DNA of 64,000 nt from NCBI GenBank assembly GCA_035048495.1, contig CM068553.1, forward strand, positions 10,781,259 through 10,845,258, given 5' to 3'. A program made the position numbers and the translations under genes. Below, one piece after another: positions 12,701 to 24,129 of this stretch. A model generated the notes under the pieces. It was not told the DNA's origin and did not search any database. It worked only from the letters and a program-made list of their open reading frames with translations. Source of the stretch: Euptelea pleiosperma (taxonomy: Eukaryota; Streptophyta; Magnoliopsida; Ranunculales; Eupteleaceae). Every line of letters starts with the position of its first letter. Position 1 is the first letter of the stretch.

Positions 12701-14543
12701 GAGAAGACTATCAAACAACTATAGATGTGTTTAACAACTTAACCAAGTGTAGAGAATAAAACACATCAACATCTTTAAGAAATCATTTATTTAACAAAAA
12801 ATCATTAAAATAAAGGGTGACACCATTGTACTTGTAAGAATGTGTCGGGATGTGTTGACATGGGTGTTCGTGTGTCGACGTGTTTGACACGGCAAAAAAC
12901 TCTAGAAGTGCCATGTCCTTGTTACATAGGTGGAGTTGTGGAGAATGTATGCATGACTTTTGAATTATTTGGTGTGCTAACTTATGTGAAGTTTCTCTGT
13001 ATGTTGTTTTGGAAATGTATATTTGTGTTGGCCAGAAGTTGATACATAAATACATGAATACACCATGTTCCTCAACAGAACTGCATTACTTCTAATTTAT
13101 TTGGTTATATTCTGCTTTGTGTTGCAATCGCAGTTGCAAAATTTCCAATGCACACAAATGACACATCCTTTTTTATTTTTATAAATTCTTTATGCATCTC
13201 AAATGTAAATTAAATTGTTTAGTAACTTGATGTCTCGTATTTTATTGTTTCAATGCCATATTCTCACTTCAGGCTGGTTCAAGAACTTATCTATATCACC
13301 ATCTTACTCTGTCAGTTAAAGAAATACCTAATCTTCAAACAATGTTACCTTCCAATACTGATAAATGGACAACATATGAATAATTTATTGTCAGATACCC
13401 CCTTGTTAACCAAGCCTATGTACCGTTGATCCATATATGCAGGCCTTTCTAGAAGCAAGGCTTGAGGAGCATTCTTGGAAAAAGGACCTTATTAATCATT
13501 ACATCTTCACGGATTCAGATATGGCTGTGGTTGATGATCTAGGACAGATATTTCACAATTATCCGAAATTTCATCTTGCTGTCACTTTCCGAAATAATAA
13601 AGATCAACCTCTGAATTCAGGATTCATCGCGGTGAGGGGAACGCCTGATGGAATTCAAAGGTTGGCGAATTGCATAATTTGCTTACCCCCATTTTTTTCC
13701 TTTTCTAATTAAATGGTGAATTCTGTGATTTAGGAATTTAGAGTGCAAATTTTGGCTGCAGGGCGAAGGTCTTTCTACTAGAAGTATTGGAAATATACAG
13801 TTCCAAATACATTGAAGCTTCCCGAATGCTAGGAGACCAGTTAGCCCTGGCTTGGGTTGTCAAGTCTCATCCTTCATTTGATGTGAAGAGATTTACTAGA
13901 CCACAAGCCTTTCTGGATGACATACATGGAACATCAGTGCTGTTTTTACCTTGTGCAATTTACAATTGGACACCACCTGAGGGTGCAGGGCAATTTCATG
14001 GCATGCCGCTGGATGTTAAGGTAAACTGCAACTGCAATTCTTAAAGTCGTATTTCAAAGTATGTGTTTTGTTGGCTAGCTGTGATTTCATAAGCCAGCGC
14101 CAAGGAAGTTTTCATGTCTTCTCCTGTTGCCACTTTGGGTGGTTGGGATCCACCATTCAATGGGCACTACCTAGGGAATTTCCTAGGTTAAAAAATTCAT
14201 TCCACCATAAATGATTTTAAACTTAGCTCCCTGCACCTCAGTACTACAGGCTTGTCCTGCCATGCAGCTACAACTCTAGGTCACCACTCTATGGGTAGGT
14301 CTTACTGAATGATTGGTCCTGACCCTGCATGTATGCCACATGACAGCAGGAACGATAAATATGATTGTTCACTCTTTTCTCTGCTCCAATAGTACTTGTT
14401 GGATGCAGGTTGTTCACTTCAAGGGATCAAGGAAGCGGCTAATGCTCGAGTCTTGGAACTACTTTAATTCCTCCACCTCCACTGACATTTCGGATATGTT
14501 GTGCCTCATCTTAATGAGTGGAAGAACCAAGTATGATTTCTAA
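3724..14543 (+). CDS. GT77-like nucleotide-diphospho-sugar transferase (RAY1-like), 3' five exons
   Basis: Exons at 3724-3941, 12063-12206, 13443-13660, 13762-14020 and 14409-14543 join in frame with GT-AG borders, giving about 323 residues to the TAA stop. Diagnostic stretches are an ILTDP motif (exon 12063), FTDSDMAVVDDLG with the DxD-type metal or nucleotide-sugar site and LNSGFIAVRG (exon 13443), MLGDQLALAWVVKS and WTPPEGAGQFHGMPLD (exon 13762), and VVHFKGSRKRLMLESWN (last exon). These match plant Nucleotid_trans/GT77 enzymes. RAY1, a Golgi arabinosyltransferase affecting arabinogalactan, is the closest I can name, from memory. The first visible exon starts one base into a codon, so at least one 5' exon, with the expected N-terminal membrane anchor, is missing. 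It may lie left of the window. All visible splice sites and frames are intact, so the gene may be functional despite its 8.1 kb transposon-filled intron. Confidence 0.8.
4945..5560 (-). mobile_element. L1-type LINE 3' fragment
   Basis: On the minus strand the sequence reads as the zf-RVT and C-terminal region of a plant L1 ORF2. A DYLFIHC phrase and later a hydrophobic C-terminal stretch are visible across several frames. It ends in TTTATACTTATCAAAAAAG, the usual plant L1 tail before poly(A), at about 4940-4965. Several frameshifts and stops are present. A second tail-like TACTTGTC plus poly(A) on the plus strand near 5152-5172 suggests more than one insertion event. Confidence 0.6.
5565..6730 (+). 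mobile_element. L1-type LINE ORF2 fragment (RT end and zf-RVT)
   Basis: Plus-strand frames read LRFLKGLLCCFEVVSGLRVN near 5572-5631, the standard plant L1 reverse-transcriptase phrase. They continue through a NFLWH-like block near 5771, a GNGDKVRFWEDKC block at 6090-6121 and an SFYKALTRPTSF block near 6385-6415. The frame changes several times and stops are frequent. It lies inside the large intron of the glycosyltransferase gene, on the same strand as the host, and ends in an A-rich run at 6723-6738. Confidence 0.7.
6739..7075. repeat. Possible MITE or AT-rich repeat
   Basis: A stretch between two LINE fragments begins ATGTGTTTGGTAAAA and closes with GATTACCCAAATGTAGCC, roughly inverted, as in many plant MITEs. 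I could not find a clear target duplication, so the limits are approximate. Confidence 0.35.
7080..7490 (-). mobile_element. L1-type LINE fragment, opposite strand
   Basis: The minus strand reads RYTMGSGKRVRFWEDWWSG, then EEFHVLFSLSDKKG, then a LNDWE block: the same L1 ORF2 C-terminal region seen at 6.1 kb on the plus strand. One or two frame changes occur near 7270 and 7200. The right edge at about 7490 abuts Copia sequence, so one of the two was truncated at this junction. Confidence 0.65.
7497..10110 (+). mobile_element. Ty1/Copia retrotransposon, 5'-truncated and decayed
   Basis: From 7500 the plus strand reads the end of Copia integrase (KALKCAFIGYSSSQKGYKCY), then the reverse transcriptase with WELVPLPKGKK near 8140, DGKIAFLHCNLHEEVFM near 8705-8755 and the YVDDI catalytic motif near 8957-8971, then RNase H (FQRLLGKLIYLSLTRPDIAY near 9235-9295; WIDADWAGS near 9433). 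There are many stops and frameshifts. It ends in a polypurine tract (GAGGGGGAGTGTT, 9901-9913), after which the 3' LTR start, TGTTATCATATG, can be seen. No 5' LTR, gag or protease was found. A MITE interrupts the RT domain at 8188-8506. Confidence 0.8.
8188..8506. mobile_element. MITE, hAT-like (perfect 8-bp TSD), inside Copia RT
   Basis: A 319 bp element with ends CATGGTTTAAAATTTCG and, inverted, CAATGTTTAAAATTTCG. It is bounded by perfect 8-bp duplications GTTGTCGG at 8180-8187 and 8507-8514. Removing it and one duplication restores the Copia reading (SVGCRWVFTVKYKLD). The interior is built from repeated TTTCGTAATGTTTCG-type units. No coding capacity. Confidence 0.85.
9908..10300 (+). repeat. 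Copia 3' LTR remnant plus duplicated LTR-like sequence
   Basis: This follows the Copia polypurine tract. A phrase reading GGTGTAATCGAA(...)ACTAGGT(G/T)CAATTTCTTC, followed by TTTTGCCACCAACA, occurs at about 10090-10140 and again at about 10239-10291, so part of the LTR or its flank is repeated. The 3' boundary and target duplication were not found. Confidence 0.45.
10690..11460 (+). mobile_element. Ty3/Gypsy gag fragment
   Basis: The plus strand contains MKVEIPDFEGSQQPES (near 10985-11035), DWLNTVE, KVKIVAIKLKKHEYACWESL (near 11092-11150), KFLPENYLQNLYHKIHNLRQG and a partial YVSGL-type block. This is the retrotransposon gag (PF03732-type) domain of plant Ty3/Gypsy elements. Stop codons interrupt it several times and no pol sequence follows, so it is an isolated relic within the glycosyltransferase intron. 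Confidence 0.75.
11454..11831. repeat. Direct repeat copy 1, upstream of GT exon 2
   Basis: About 375 bp beginning TCTGCCACAGCTTTGCTCTC, containing TTATGTGGAGAATTATGTAACAA, an AT-rich TATAATATTTTAG stretch and ACACCATGGAATTATC. It is repeated with about 85-90% identity (by eye) at 12369-12735. The two copies bracket the second visible GT77 exon. Confidence 0.75.
12369..12735. repeat. Direct repeat copy 2, downstream of GT exon 2
   Basis: Second copy of the 11454-11831 unit in the same orientation, starting TCTGCCACAACTTTGCTCTC and ending near AACAACTATAGATGTGTTT. It may come from a tandem duplication of an exon-plus-intron block followed by loss of one exon copy, or from two insertions of one repeat. 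Confidence 0.7.
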
Positions 14544-15780
14544 AACAGAAAGTTGAGTGTTGTAATTTCAGCCAGTATTTTTCTGAGCATGCTAATTTTC
14601 TTGCGGTGGGGAGTTCGACAAAGAATTGAGTGTGCATCCTCCCTCTTCCATTGTACGAAGAATCAGTCTCATGGTGCGATGGAATTGATTTTGTGGGTTT
14701 GTGAGTTTATTATTGCTGGCGGCGAGATGTTTGATTTTCATATACTACATTTATACTAAACATGATTAACTTCTATTCTTCATCACATATCTATGCTAGT
14801 TTGACTACTGGCCCTGTCCATGGAGTACACAGTAATTTCGTTGTATCTTAGTCTTGTCTTCTGGGGGTCGAGCCTGTAGTAGCTCCATTGGAATTGGCTT
14901 CTTGTTGCAGGTCATGTCTGGCGTTCCAATCTACCCAAAAGAATGCAATAGAATGGGTGCTAAGGATCACCAATTGGTTCCAGTTTTGTTTGGCAAGTCT
15001 CCTTGTGTAAGACATTAAGACCCATCAATAGGTGGGCCCAGTCCAATCTGGATTTACAGATGTTGGCCCATCCCTAGATTGCTGATTTCTAGCCATTGGA
15101 TTTGGGCCTTTTTTTTCATGGATTGAATTTTAGCGTGGATTTGAGCATTATTTGGAATACTCAAATCAGTATCTAGAAATCACCAATCGGGCTGATTTTT
15201 GATCTGCAGGTCAAAACATCCATACGGTCAGTGGTTTCGAAGAAGTGTCACGTGGCAAATACACATTTATCAGACGGTCATCCCTCAATCTCTACCATGT
15301 GGGCTCTTAGAAACCTTTCTCCTTCCTCTCGCTCTCTTTGCTTAGCAGACTCGACCCACGAGGTTTGAATCCCAATTCACTCTGGCGAAGAAAGAAAAAA
15401 CGCATATTTAAAAAAAGTGACCTAGTGTTAAAGAAGGAGGAGTGCTAGCAAGCAACACTTAATAGAGTTGCACGGATGCAAACGACAAAAAATAAATAGA
15501 TATTTTAATTCAAAGGTGTGGCTTTCAAGACAGTTTTTATTGTCCTTAGGGCCCGTTTGGCAAACCAATGGAAGCAAAAAGTAACTTCTAAATTAAGTTA
15601 CTGGATTTAAAAGTTACTATTTGAAGCAAAAGTTTGTTTCGTGAAACACTTATGTATAAGTCAAAAAGTGAAAAAGTTAGTTTGGTATGAATTAAGTAAA
15701 AAAGTCATTTTCTTATAATTTTATATACATATTATATTCTAATAAACCATTAGCGGGATTGCATTGGGGTTACTCGCTCA
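14544..15780. other. Region between the GT77-like gene and the hairpin
   Basis: Starts with the 3' flank of the glycosyltransferase gene. At about 15015-15300 there is a degenerate copy of the fold-back MITE family (TGGCCCATCCCTAG, AAATCACCAATCGGGCTGATTTTTG, ACATCCATACGGTCAG). From about 15549 the phrase GGGCCCGTTTGGCAAACC opens another MITE-like AT-rich stretch. No coding region recognised. Confidence 0.5.
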
Positions 15781-16028
15781 GCGTGTTTGATTGCCAATTT
15801 TCCCGTGGGAAAATAGTATTTTCTTGATAAAGCATAAATGTAAATCTTTACTTTTAGATTTTAATATCAACCTTTTCTCCACTTTAAAATCTTTATTGAA
15901 GAAAGGAGAACTGCTAAGATTTTGAAGCGGAGAAAAGGTTGATATTAAAATCCAAGAGTAAAGATTTACATTTATGCTTTATCAAGAAAATACTATTTTC
16001 CCACGGGAAAATTGGCAATCAAACACGC
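15781..16028. repeat. Near-perfect 113-bp-arm hairpin
   Basis: The left arm 15781-15893 and right arm 15916-16028 are each 113 bp and are reverse complements with about four mismatches. They are separated by a 22 bp loop. The arms start GCGTGTTTGATTGCC and end GGCAATCAAACACGC. A transcript across it would fold into one long duplex, as in a young fold-back MITE or an siRNA or miRNA precursor. No flanking target duplication is obvious. Confidence 0.9.
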
Positions 16029-16926
16029 AACTACGGAATATGTTTGATTATGTGGAGCCTACCAAACACGTAGGTCGCATTTGATATTGGACCCACGTGA
16101 GTGAGCCACGAGTTTGCTTTTAAAGTGTTGTTCATCAAGCTCAATACATGTGCAATGTATGTAATAACTTCAAAAAGCCAAGTCATGTCACGTGTCAAGT
16201 AGTGTTCATTGCAGGTCCGAATGCCTTATTCAAACTATTGTGTGACTTCATATTACGCAATACATGACTTGCGGGCCTTGTTGGATTCGTGCCAATCCAT
16301 TTCCCTGTAAACAAATGCAGCCTATAAACACATAATCTCTGGATGGAAGGATTTGAGAAAGAGTGGGTACGGAATTAAGTGGACACTTGCAGTCATTTTC
16401 TCTTTCTTTATGGTACACTATTTTGGGTACTGAAATACAATGGCTAGAAATCACCACTCAGGGTGCAGCATCCAACTGTACAGAATGCACCACCCTCTCC
16501 TACGACATCCCAACTAGGTTGGCGCCCGAAGAAGATAGCCCTCAAACCTAAGGCGGGGACAAAAAGAAAAGTCACTCAAATCTATAATACGTAAGCATGA
16601 GGATCCTCCATTTTAAAAAGGAATGCAGGTCGTTCTGTACAGTTCCTTTTTCTCTTCAATATATTTTACATTCAGCTAAAAAAAAAAAAAGGGGTGAAGC
16701 ATCTCCAACTTGTACTTGTCTTTAGAAAGCATTTCCATTTGAAGATAGGTTTTAAGAATTACTTCACACTCTTCTAGTTAAAAGCATCTCGGCGGCCTAA
16801 TTGACATGAGATTTTTCTTTTGAGCTATAAATGAGAGGTAAAATGTAGGAATAATTAAACACAAGGCTCAATTGCAATCAATTGCAGCTCTAGCAAAGTT
16901 TTTTGAGGTTTTGAAAGAGAGGAGAA
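16029..16926. other. Upstream region of the NLR relic
   Basis: No gene seen. Contains MITE-like scraps (TGGCTAGAAATCACCACTCAGG near 16441; ACCAAACACGTAGGTCGC near 16058) and a poly(A) run at 16679-16690. The 60 bp just before the NLR start codon could be its leader. Confidence 0.4.
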
Positions 16927-19649
16927 ATGGCAGCCATGGCTTTGGTGACAATTTTTCTTACAAAACTTGGGGAGATGACCCTTGTAGAAGCCCAACTCCA
17001 TCTGGGGATTGGCGATGATATTAAGTTTATCAAGGACGAGTTCTCCACCGTGAAGGCCTTCCTCAAAGATGCTGAGAACAAAAGTGCTAAGGGTGAGGTT
17101 GTGAGCGAATGGGTGTCACAAGTGAGGGACGAATCCTTCAAAGTGGAGGACTTTCTTGAAGACTTTCTTTATCAAATGGAACTGCTCAAGTTTAAAAAAC
17201 CAAGGAGTTGTTTAGATATCAAATTCTGCATTTCCTACGTAACTTGCTTCTTCAAGCAGCTGATAATCCAGCATCAGTTTCACTCTCAAATTGAAACCAT
17301 CAAGAAAGAGGTTGAGACATCTCAAGGAGGAGGAATCGATACAGCCTTCAAGAGGAAAGACAATTTTGGTTGCGTGAAGAAGAAAGTACTGAAGATTCTA
17401 ATGAAGCTGCTCCTTTCGTCGAAGAAGCAGATATTGTAGGGATTGACAGAGATGTAAAGCTACTAGAGAATGGATGCTGAAAGATGAGCAAGAACGGACT
17501 GTGATTTCAATTGTTGGAATGGGTGGTCTTGGCAAGACCACTCTGTCTAAAAAGGTTTATAAGAGTGTACAAAAGCAGTTTCAGTGTCATGCTTGGATCT
17601 CTGTGTGTCAATCGTTTCAAGTAAAGGTGATCCTAAAAGGCATGTTCCAAGAATTCTGTAAGAGCAGACATGAGACGTCTCCCTACGGCGTCGAAACCGT
17701 GGCCGAAAACGTGCTACGACAGACCATCTTCAACTGCTTACAAGGCCAGCGGTATGCACTTATCCTTGATGATATTTGCGACATTGAATCTTGGGATGGA
17801 GTAAAGCATGCATTACCTTTACATAATGGTAAGATCATCTTTACCACTCGCATGGAAAACTTAGCTTCTCCTCTTAATGAAAAGTGTCTTGTCCACAAAC
17901 TTAGTCTACTACCTCACAGATTGGCTCGCCAACTCTTCTGTCGAAAAGCATTTCGACATAATACTCCTCCAGGAAGTTTCCCTCAATATTTGAGTGAATC
18001 TGTTGATGCTATGGTGACTAAGTGCAATGGTCTACCCATTGCTCTAGTGGTACTGGGTGGTCGTCATGTCAAAAAGGGGTGCAAATCCAATAAAATGGAA
18101 GGCTGTCCTGGACAATCTTGATTGGGAATTGAATAACAATCCAGATCTTGAAAGATTAAATCGAGTATTGTTAACAAGTTATAGCTATTTACCTGCTCAG
18201 CTCAAAAATTGTTTCTCGTATTGTGGTATGTTCCCCGAGGATTTCATAATTTACCGAGATGACCTGATTCGATTGTGGGTGGCGGAAGGCTTTTTTGACG
18301 AGCACTCGCGAAAGACACCCGAGGAAATTGCAGACGAATACTTATATGCAGCTCATTGAACGGAACATGCTCCAAGGGGTCTTATACGACTATGGCAGCT
18401 GGAAGTTGACAGGATGTAGAATCCATGATCTCATGCGTGATGTGGCCCTTCACATGCTTGAGAAAGAGAAGGTTGGTATAGTCTTAGCCGATCGAAACGA
18501 TGAAGTCGAAAAATGGCGTCGGGTTGCAATCAATATCAACAAGATAGATCAGTTTCCACCAAATATGGGCAAGTGGAATCTCCGTTCTTTTCACATGTTT
18601 GGAGTAAATGAGCTCCCCTTGTCCTGTTCACATCCAAATTTACATAGTCTAAGATTCTTGAGGGTGTTGAATTTGCATTATGTCAAGATTAGAAACTTGC
18701 CCAAGGATGTGGGTGATCTTATCCATCTACACTACTTGGGTTTAAGGGGGACAGGCATAATAAAACTCCCTGCCTCCTTGGGAAAGCTCCACAATCTACA
18801 AACATTGGATGTTAGAGAGACAAAAGTAACAAGTTTACGTTATGAAATCACTTTGATCCAACAATTAAGACATTTTCTTGGAGAGATTGTGGAGATGCCT
18901 ATTGGAATACGAAGTTTAATTAACCTCCACACTTTATGTGGCGTGAGATTAGACAATTTTGGTGTCCGAGAGAATTAGGACACTTAACCCAACTTACGAA
19001 ATTATGGATTGGGGAGGTGAGAGGGGGAGATTACTTTAGAGAACTGTGCATTTGTATCAAGCAGATGAAGGAACTTCGTCACCTGAGTATGCATTGCATT
19101 GTGGGCGAAAGGCTACAACTAGAAATGTTGTCGCCACCTCCACCGAACCTTGAATTGTTACGAGTAAAAGGGTTTATAGAGGTGTTACCAAGTTGGGTTG
19201 GTTCTCTCAATTGTCTGAGTGCTGTTTACTTGCTTGGTAGCAAGTTAATAAAAGATCCACTTCTCACCCTTGGTAAGTTGCCCAATCTTGTTGCACTGTT
19301 TCTCAATTTTGAGGACTTCACAGGAAGGCTAATGTGTTTTTCTGGAACAAAAGAAGCGTTTCCCAACCTCAAAAATTTCTATATTTACAATATGATCGAT
19401 CTGGAAGAGTTGGGTAAAGTAGAGGAAGGAACCATGAAAAACCTAAGACAACTAGAAATTGGAAGGTGCCCAAACCTAAAGAAGCTTCCCGATGGCATTC
19501 AATACTTAACCACTCTCAAAGAGTTGCATTTTAGATGGATGCCTGAAGAATTTGCAGATAGATACCGCAAAGGAGGAGAGGGTCACAGCATGGTCCAACA
19601 CATCCTGAAATTTCTCACAGTCACGATGTGGATGGGAAATTCGTCTTAG
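16927..19649 (+). pseudogene. CC-NBS-LRR (CNL) disease-resistance gene, frameshifted
   Basis: Intact order of a plant CNL in one exon-like block. Rx-type coiled coil (16927-17440) with an EDFLEDF motif in the EDVID position. NB-ARC with P-loop GMGGLGKTTL near 17518-17547, kinase-2-like ALILDDICD near 17757 (usually LDDVW, so Trp is replaced by Cys), FTTR near 17839, GLPIAL near 18028, CFSYCGMFPEDF near 18210 and a CRIHDLMRD stretch in the MHD position near 18415. LRR region to about 19649. The reading frame changes five times: between about 17330 and 17390, at about 17467-17473, about 18055-18065, about 18340-18350, and about 18965-18972 (extra GA in GAGAGA). About 890 residues if joined, normal for the family. 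As written it cannot make a full NLR. Short truncated CC or NB proteins remain possible, and sequencing error cannot be excluded. Confidence 0.85.
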
Positions 19650-19754
19650 AATTTCTCGTTTAGTTGGTATGTAATATGTCCCTCTTCGCTTCCTCTTCAA
19701 ACTTTTACTTGTGATCAATTACCTTCTTCAATCAGATCAGTATACTACCCTATT

Positions 19755-19890
19755 TTAGTAATTAATTTTCCCTCTTGGTTAGTTTGCAGTGTGTGCGGAG
19801 TTGGTACAAGGCGAAAAGGGAAGTGATTAAGAGTGAAGGGAGCGGCGAGAACACCCACCAAGGTTCTCCACATCACGATTACTCCATCCA
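19755..19890 (+). pseudogene. Decayed copy of RPS20 exon 2 with its 3' splice site
   Basis: TTTGCAG followed by TGTGTGCGGA and then sequence alignable with RPS20 exon 2 at 21604-21717 (shared GTGTGCGGA, GAGTGAA, CCCACCAA(G/A)GT, ATCAC(G/T)A). The preceding intron end is also similar (ATTAATTTTCC). Because it includes intron sequence, it is a partial genomic duplication, not a retrocopy. Indels abolish the frame. It lies 1.7 kb before the true gene. Confidence 0.7.
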
Positions 19891-20277
19891 AGTGCATATA
19901 GATACTTGAGATTCTTCTTGGTTTTATTATCTTCCGTGTTAATCAATGTTTGTTGTTTATACGTGTTAAAAGTTTAACTGCTCTTGGAAGAGAGAACACT
20001 ACAGGGATGTCCAAGAATGTGGTGTTCGATCTTGAGAAATCAAAAATAATATCTTCAAAAGAAATTTGTTGTTTATTTATTTCTTCCATGTACATCAATG
20101 AATAAAGAAACAAATAAAAAAAAAAATAATTTACACAAAATACAAGCTTTCTTCTTGAATGAGTGAATCTCCTCTTTAGATGAATTAGACTTGGCAGCTT
20201 CTATCTTTGGTAGCTTGTGAATTGAAGATTCCTTGGGTAGAGAATTACATTGAAATGAAAGTTGTTGTAATGGAAAC

Positions 20278-20584
20278 CAAGCTTTAAAGGAGGCCGTTTT
20301 AACGGTTAAACGGACTGTGGGTGTTACTGTTAACGGCTGTTAAAACGGATTGAAACGGCCAGGGGCAAAATAGAAATAGAAATAATAGAAAAAAAATGGA
20401 ATTAAACGGATTTTAACGAAAAAATAGTGCTGAAATTCAAATTTTGAAATTTAAAAATTAAAATAAATGAAATTTAACAGGTTTTAACAGCCGTTGAATT
20501 CAAAAACATTAAAACGTGTTTAAACGGTTTTAACTGGAAACGGGTTTGTGGCATTACCGTTAAACGGCTGTTTTTAAAACCATG
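20278..20584. mobile_element. MITE, hAT-like (perfect 8-bp TSD)
   Basis: A 307 bp element with perfect 8-bp duplications ATGGAAAC at 20270-20277 and 20585-20592. Ends are CAAGCTTTAAAGGAGGCCG and, inverted, CATGGTTTTAAAAACAGCCG. The interior has repeated GTTTTAACGG/AAACGG units, matching the elements at 23.8 and 35.5 kb in the opposite orientation. Non-coding. Confidence 0.85.
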
Positions 20585-21257
20585 ATGGAAACTTCCGTTT
20601 GAGGGAGATCTTGTGTGAAAGGAAATAACAGTCTCTATTTTTGAGATTTTCAGAGACTTTAGTAAATTAACTAGCTATTACAGTACTTGGAAGATTTGAT
20701 GACAGGATCTTGACTATTTATTATTGAAGGAGTAGGGCACACACTAGTTGGCCCACAAGAATGGGCCTACTGCCATAGCCCTTGCCCCACCAAGGGTGAT
20801 CAGGTGTAAAGCTGGTTGGGCTAGCCCAGCACGGCCTATTGACACTTCCTACATATAGGTGGCAAAGACTCAATAAACAAAGGAGCCGCTCCACTGGAGG
20901 AGCACGTGCTAGTACCCAGTCAGCAGAAGAGGCCGAGATTAGAGCCCTAAAATGGGAGAAATTTTTTGAAGCGACCGAAATTTAGAAGCGGCGATCATGT
21001 GCCCAATCTATTGCGCCAGGTACACCTAAGTGTAGGGGCAATGATTTTAGGCCAGGCTAACCCTAGTGTACCTGGTACAGATATGCTTATATTCAATTCT
21101 AATAATATCCCTTTGCAGACCTAGTGGTGATGGCACCTTTTGGACGACCTCGTTGGGAAGCAGCACCAAGTATCATGCTAAGCCACAGTATTGAATCATC
21201 CCCTTACAGCTTCAATCTAAAATGCGCCAGGGTAAATACAAACGCCTTCCCGTTTCA

Positions 21258-21350
21258 AAACCCTAGGTCCACGGTTCCACCTATATATCATTCACAATAG
21301 GGAAGAAAGTCGCTCTCTCTCCCTCGCTCTCTCAGAAAACAGGACAAATC
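21258..21350 (+). promoter_or_regulatory. RPS20 core promoter and leader
   Basis: A telo-box AAACCCTA at 21258-21265 and a TATATA at 21282-21287 lie 63-92 bp before the start codon. A pyrimidine-rich stretch (CGCTCTCTCTCCCTCGCTCTC, 21311-21331) follows. Telo-boxes and CT-rich leaders are typical of plant ribosomal-protein promoters. TGGGCC/TAGCCC-like site II motifs occur further up (20762-20830). The transcription start is not known. Confidence 0.55.
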
Positions 21351-23321
<1,971 letters not shown>

Positions 23322-23784
23322 GTATATGCTTAGTTCTTTTTTCTTTCACTTATTTTTCAATTATATCTTCCCAAGTGAAGGAGGTCCAATCGGCATCTTA
23401 CGGTTTGGTATGTTGAGAGGGATACATTCCTTTTGATTGCTTGTGTAAGACTAGTCTTTGATTGCAATGATAGAACTTCTATGGTGACCCTTTTTTGCCA
23501 TTACGAAACTATTACCTGTCAGACTAAGGATTGCCTTCAATGGCATATTCTGGTGTAGGTAGGGGAAATCCACCATTGATTGGTAGATATACGCCACAAG
23601 CCAACTTGATCAGATGTTTGCGACCATCAATCTCTTCTGTTGGCCAATAGTCCAGATAAAGAAGTCCCTGGATTGGATGTTTAGACCAGAACCAGTGTTT
23701 TAAAACCCAAAACGATACAGCTCAGAAGCCCATGGGTTGAGTTGAGTTGATGACTTGCGAGTCAACTCGGGTAGACATTTAAAT

Positions 23785-24121
23785 CATGGTTTAAAAAATG
23801 GCTGTTATAACAAAAATAACGACCGTTATAACGGATTTGGACCTTCCCTGTTACGCCATGAACCGTTTTAACGCCCAAAATAATGACCCATTATTTTGTG
23901 AAAAAAATGATCGTTTTTTTCTGTAAATTCTGTTTTTTTATTTTTCATGTTATAAATTTTATTGAAAATTTGAATTCAAGTTTTGAATTTTTCAATTTTA
24001 GATATTTTCTGTTTTTGCCCGTGGGTTACAATTTGTTATAATGGGTGTTATTACGGAAAAAAGCAGTAACGCCCCCGCCCCCCGTCCGTTGGACTGTTAT
24101 AACGGCCCCTCATAAACCTTG
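23785..24121. mobile_element. MITE, hAT-like (perfect 8-bp TSD)
   Basis: A 337 bp element between perfect ATTTAAAT duplications (23777-23784 and 24122-24129). Ends are CATGGTTTAAAAAATGGC and, inverted, CAAGGTTTATGAGGGGCC. The interior has GTTATAACGG units and is close to the element at 35468-35799, including a shared GAAAATTTGAA-type block. Confidence 0.85.
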
Positions 24122-24129
24122 ATTTAAAT

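Noticed and set aside
15340..15395. GGTTTGAATCCC resembling a tRNA B-box
   Set aside because: No A-box, acceptor stem or cloverleaf can be formed around it.
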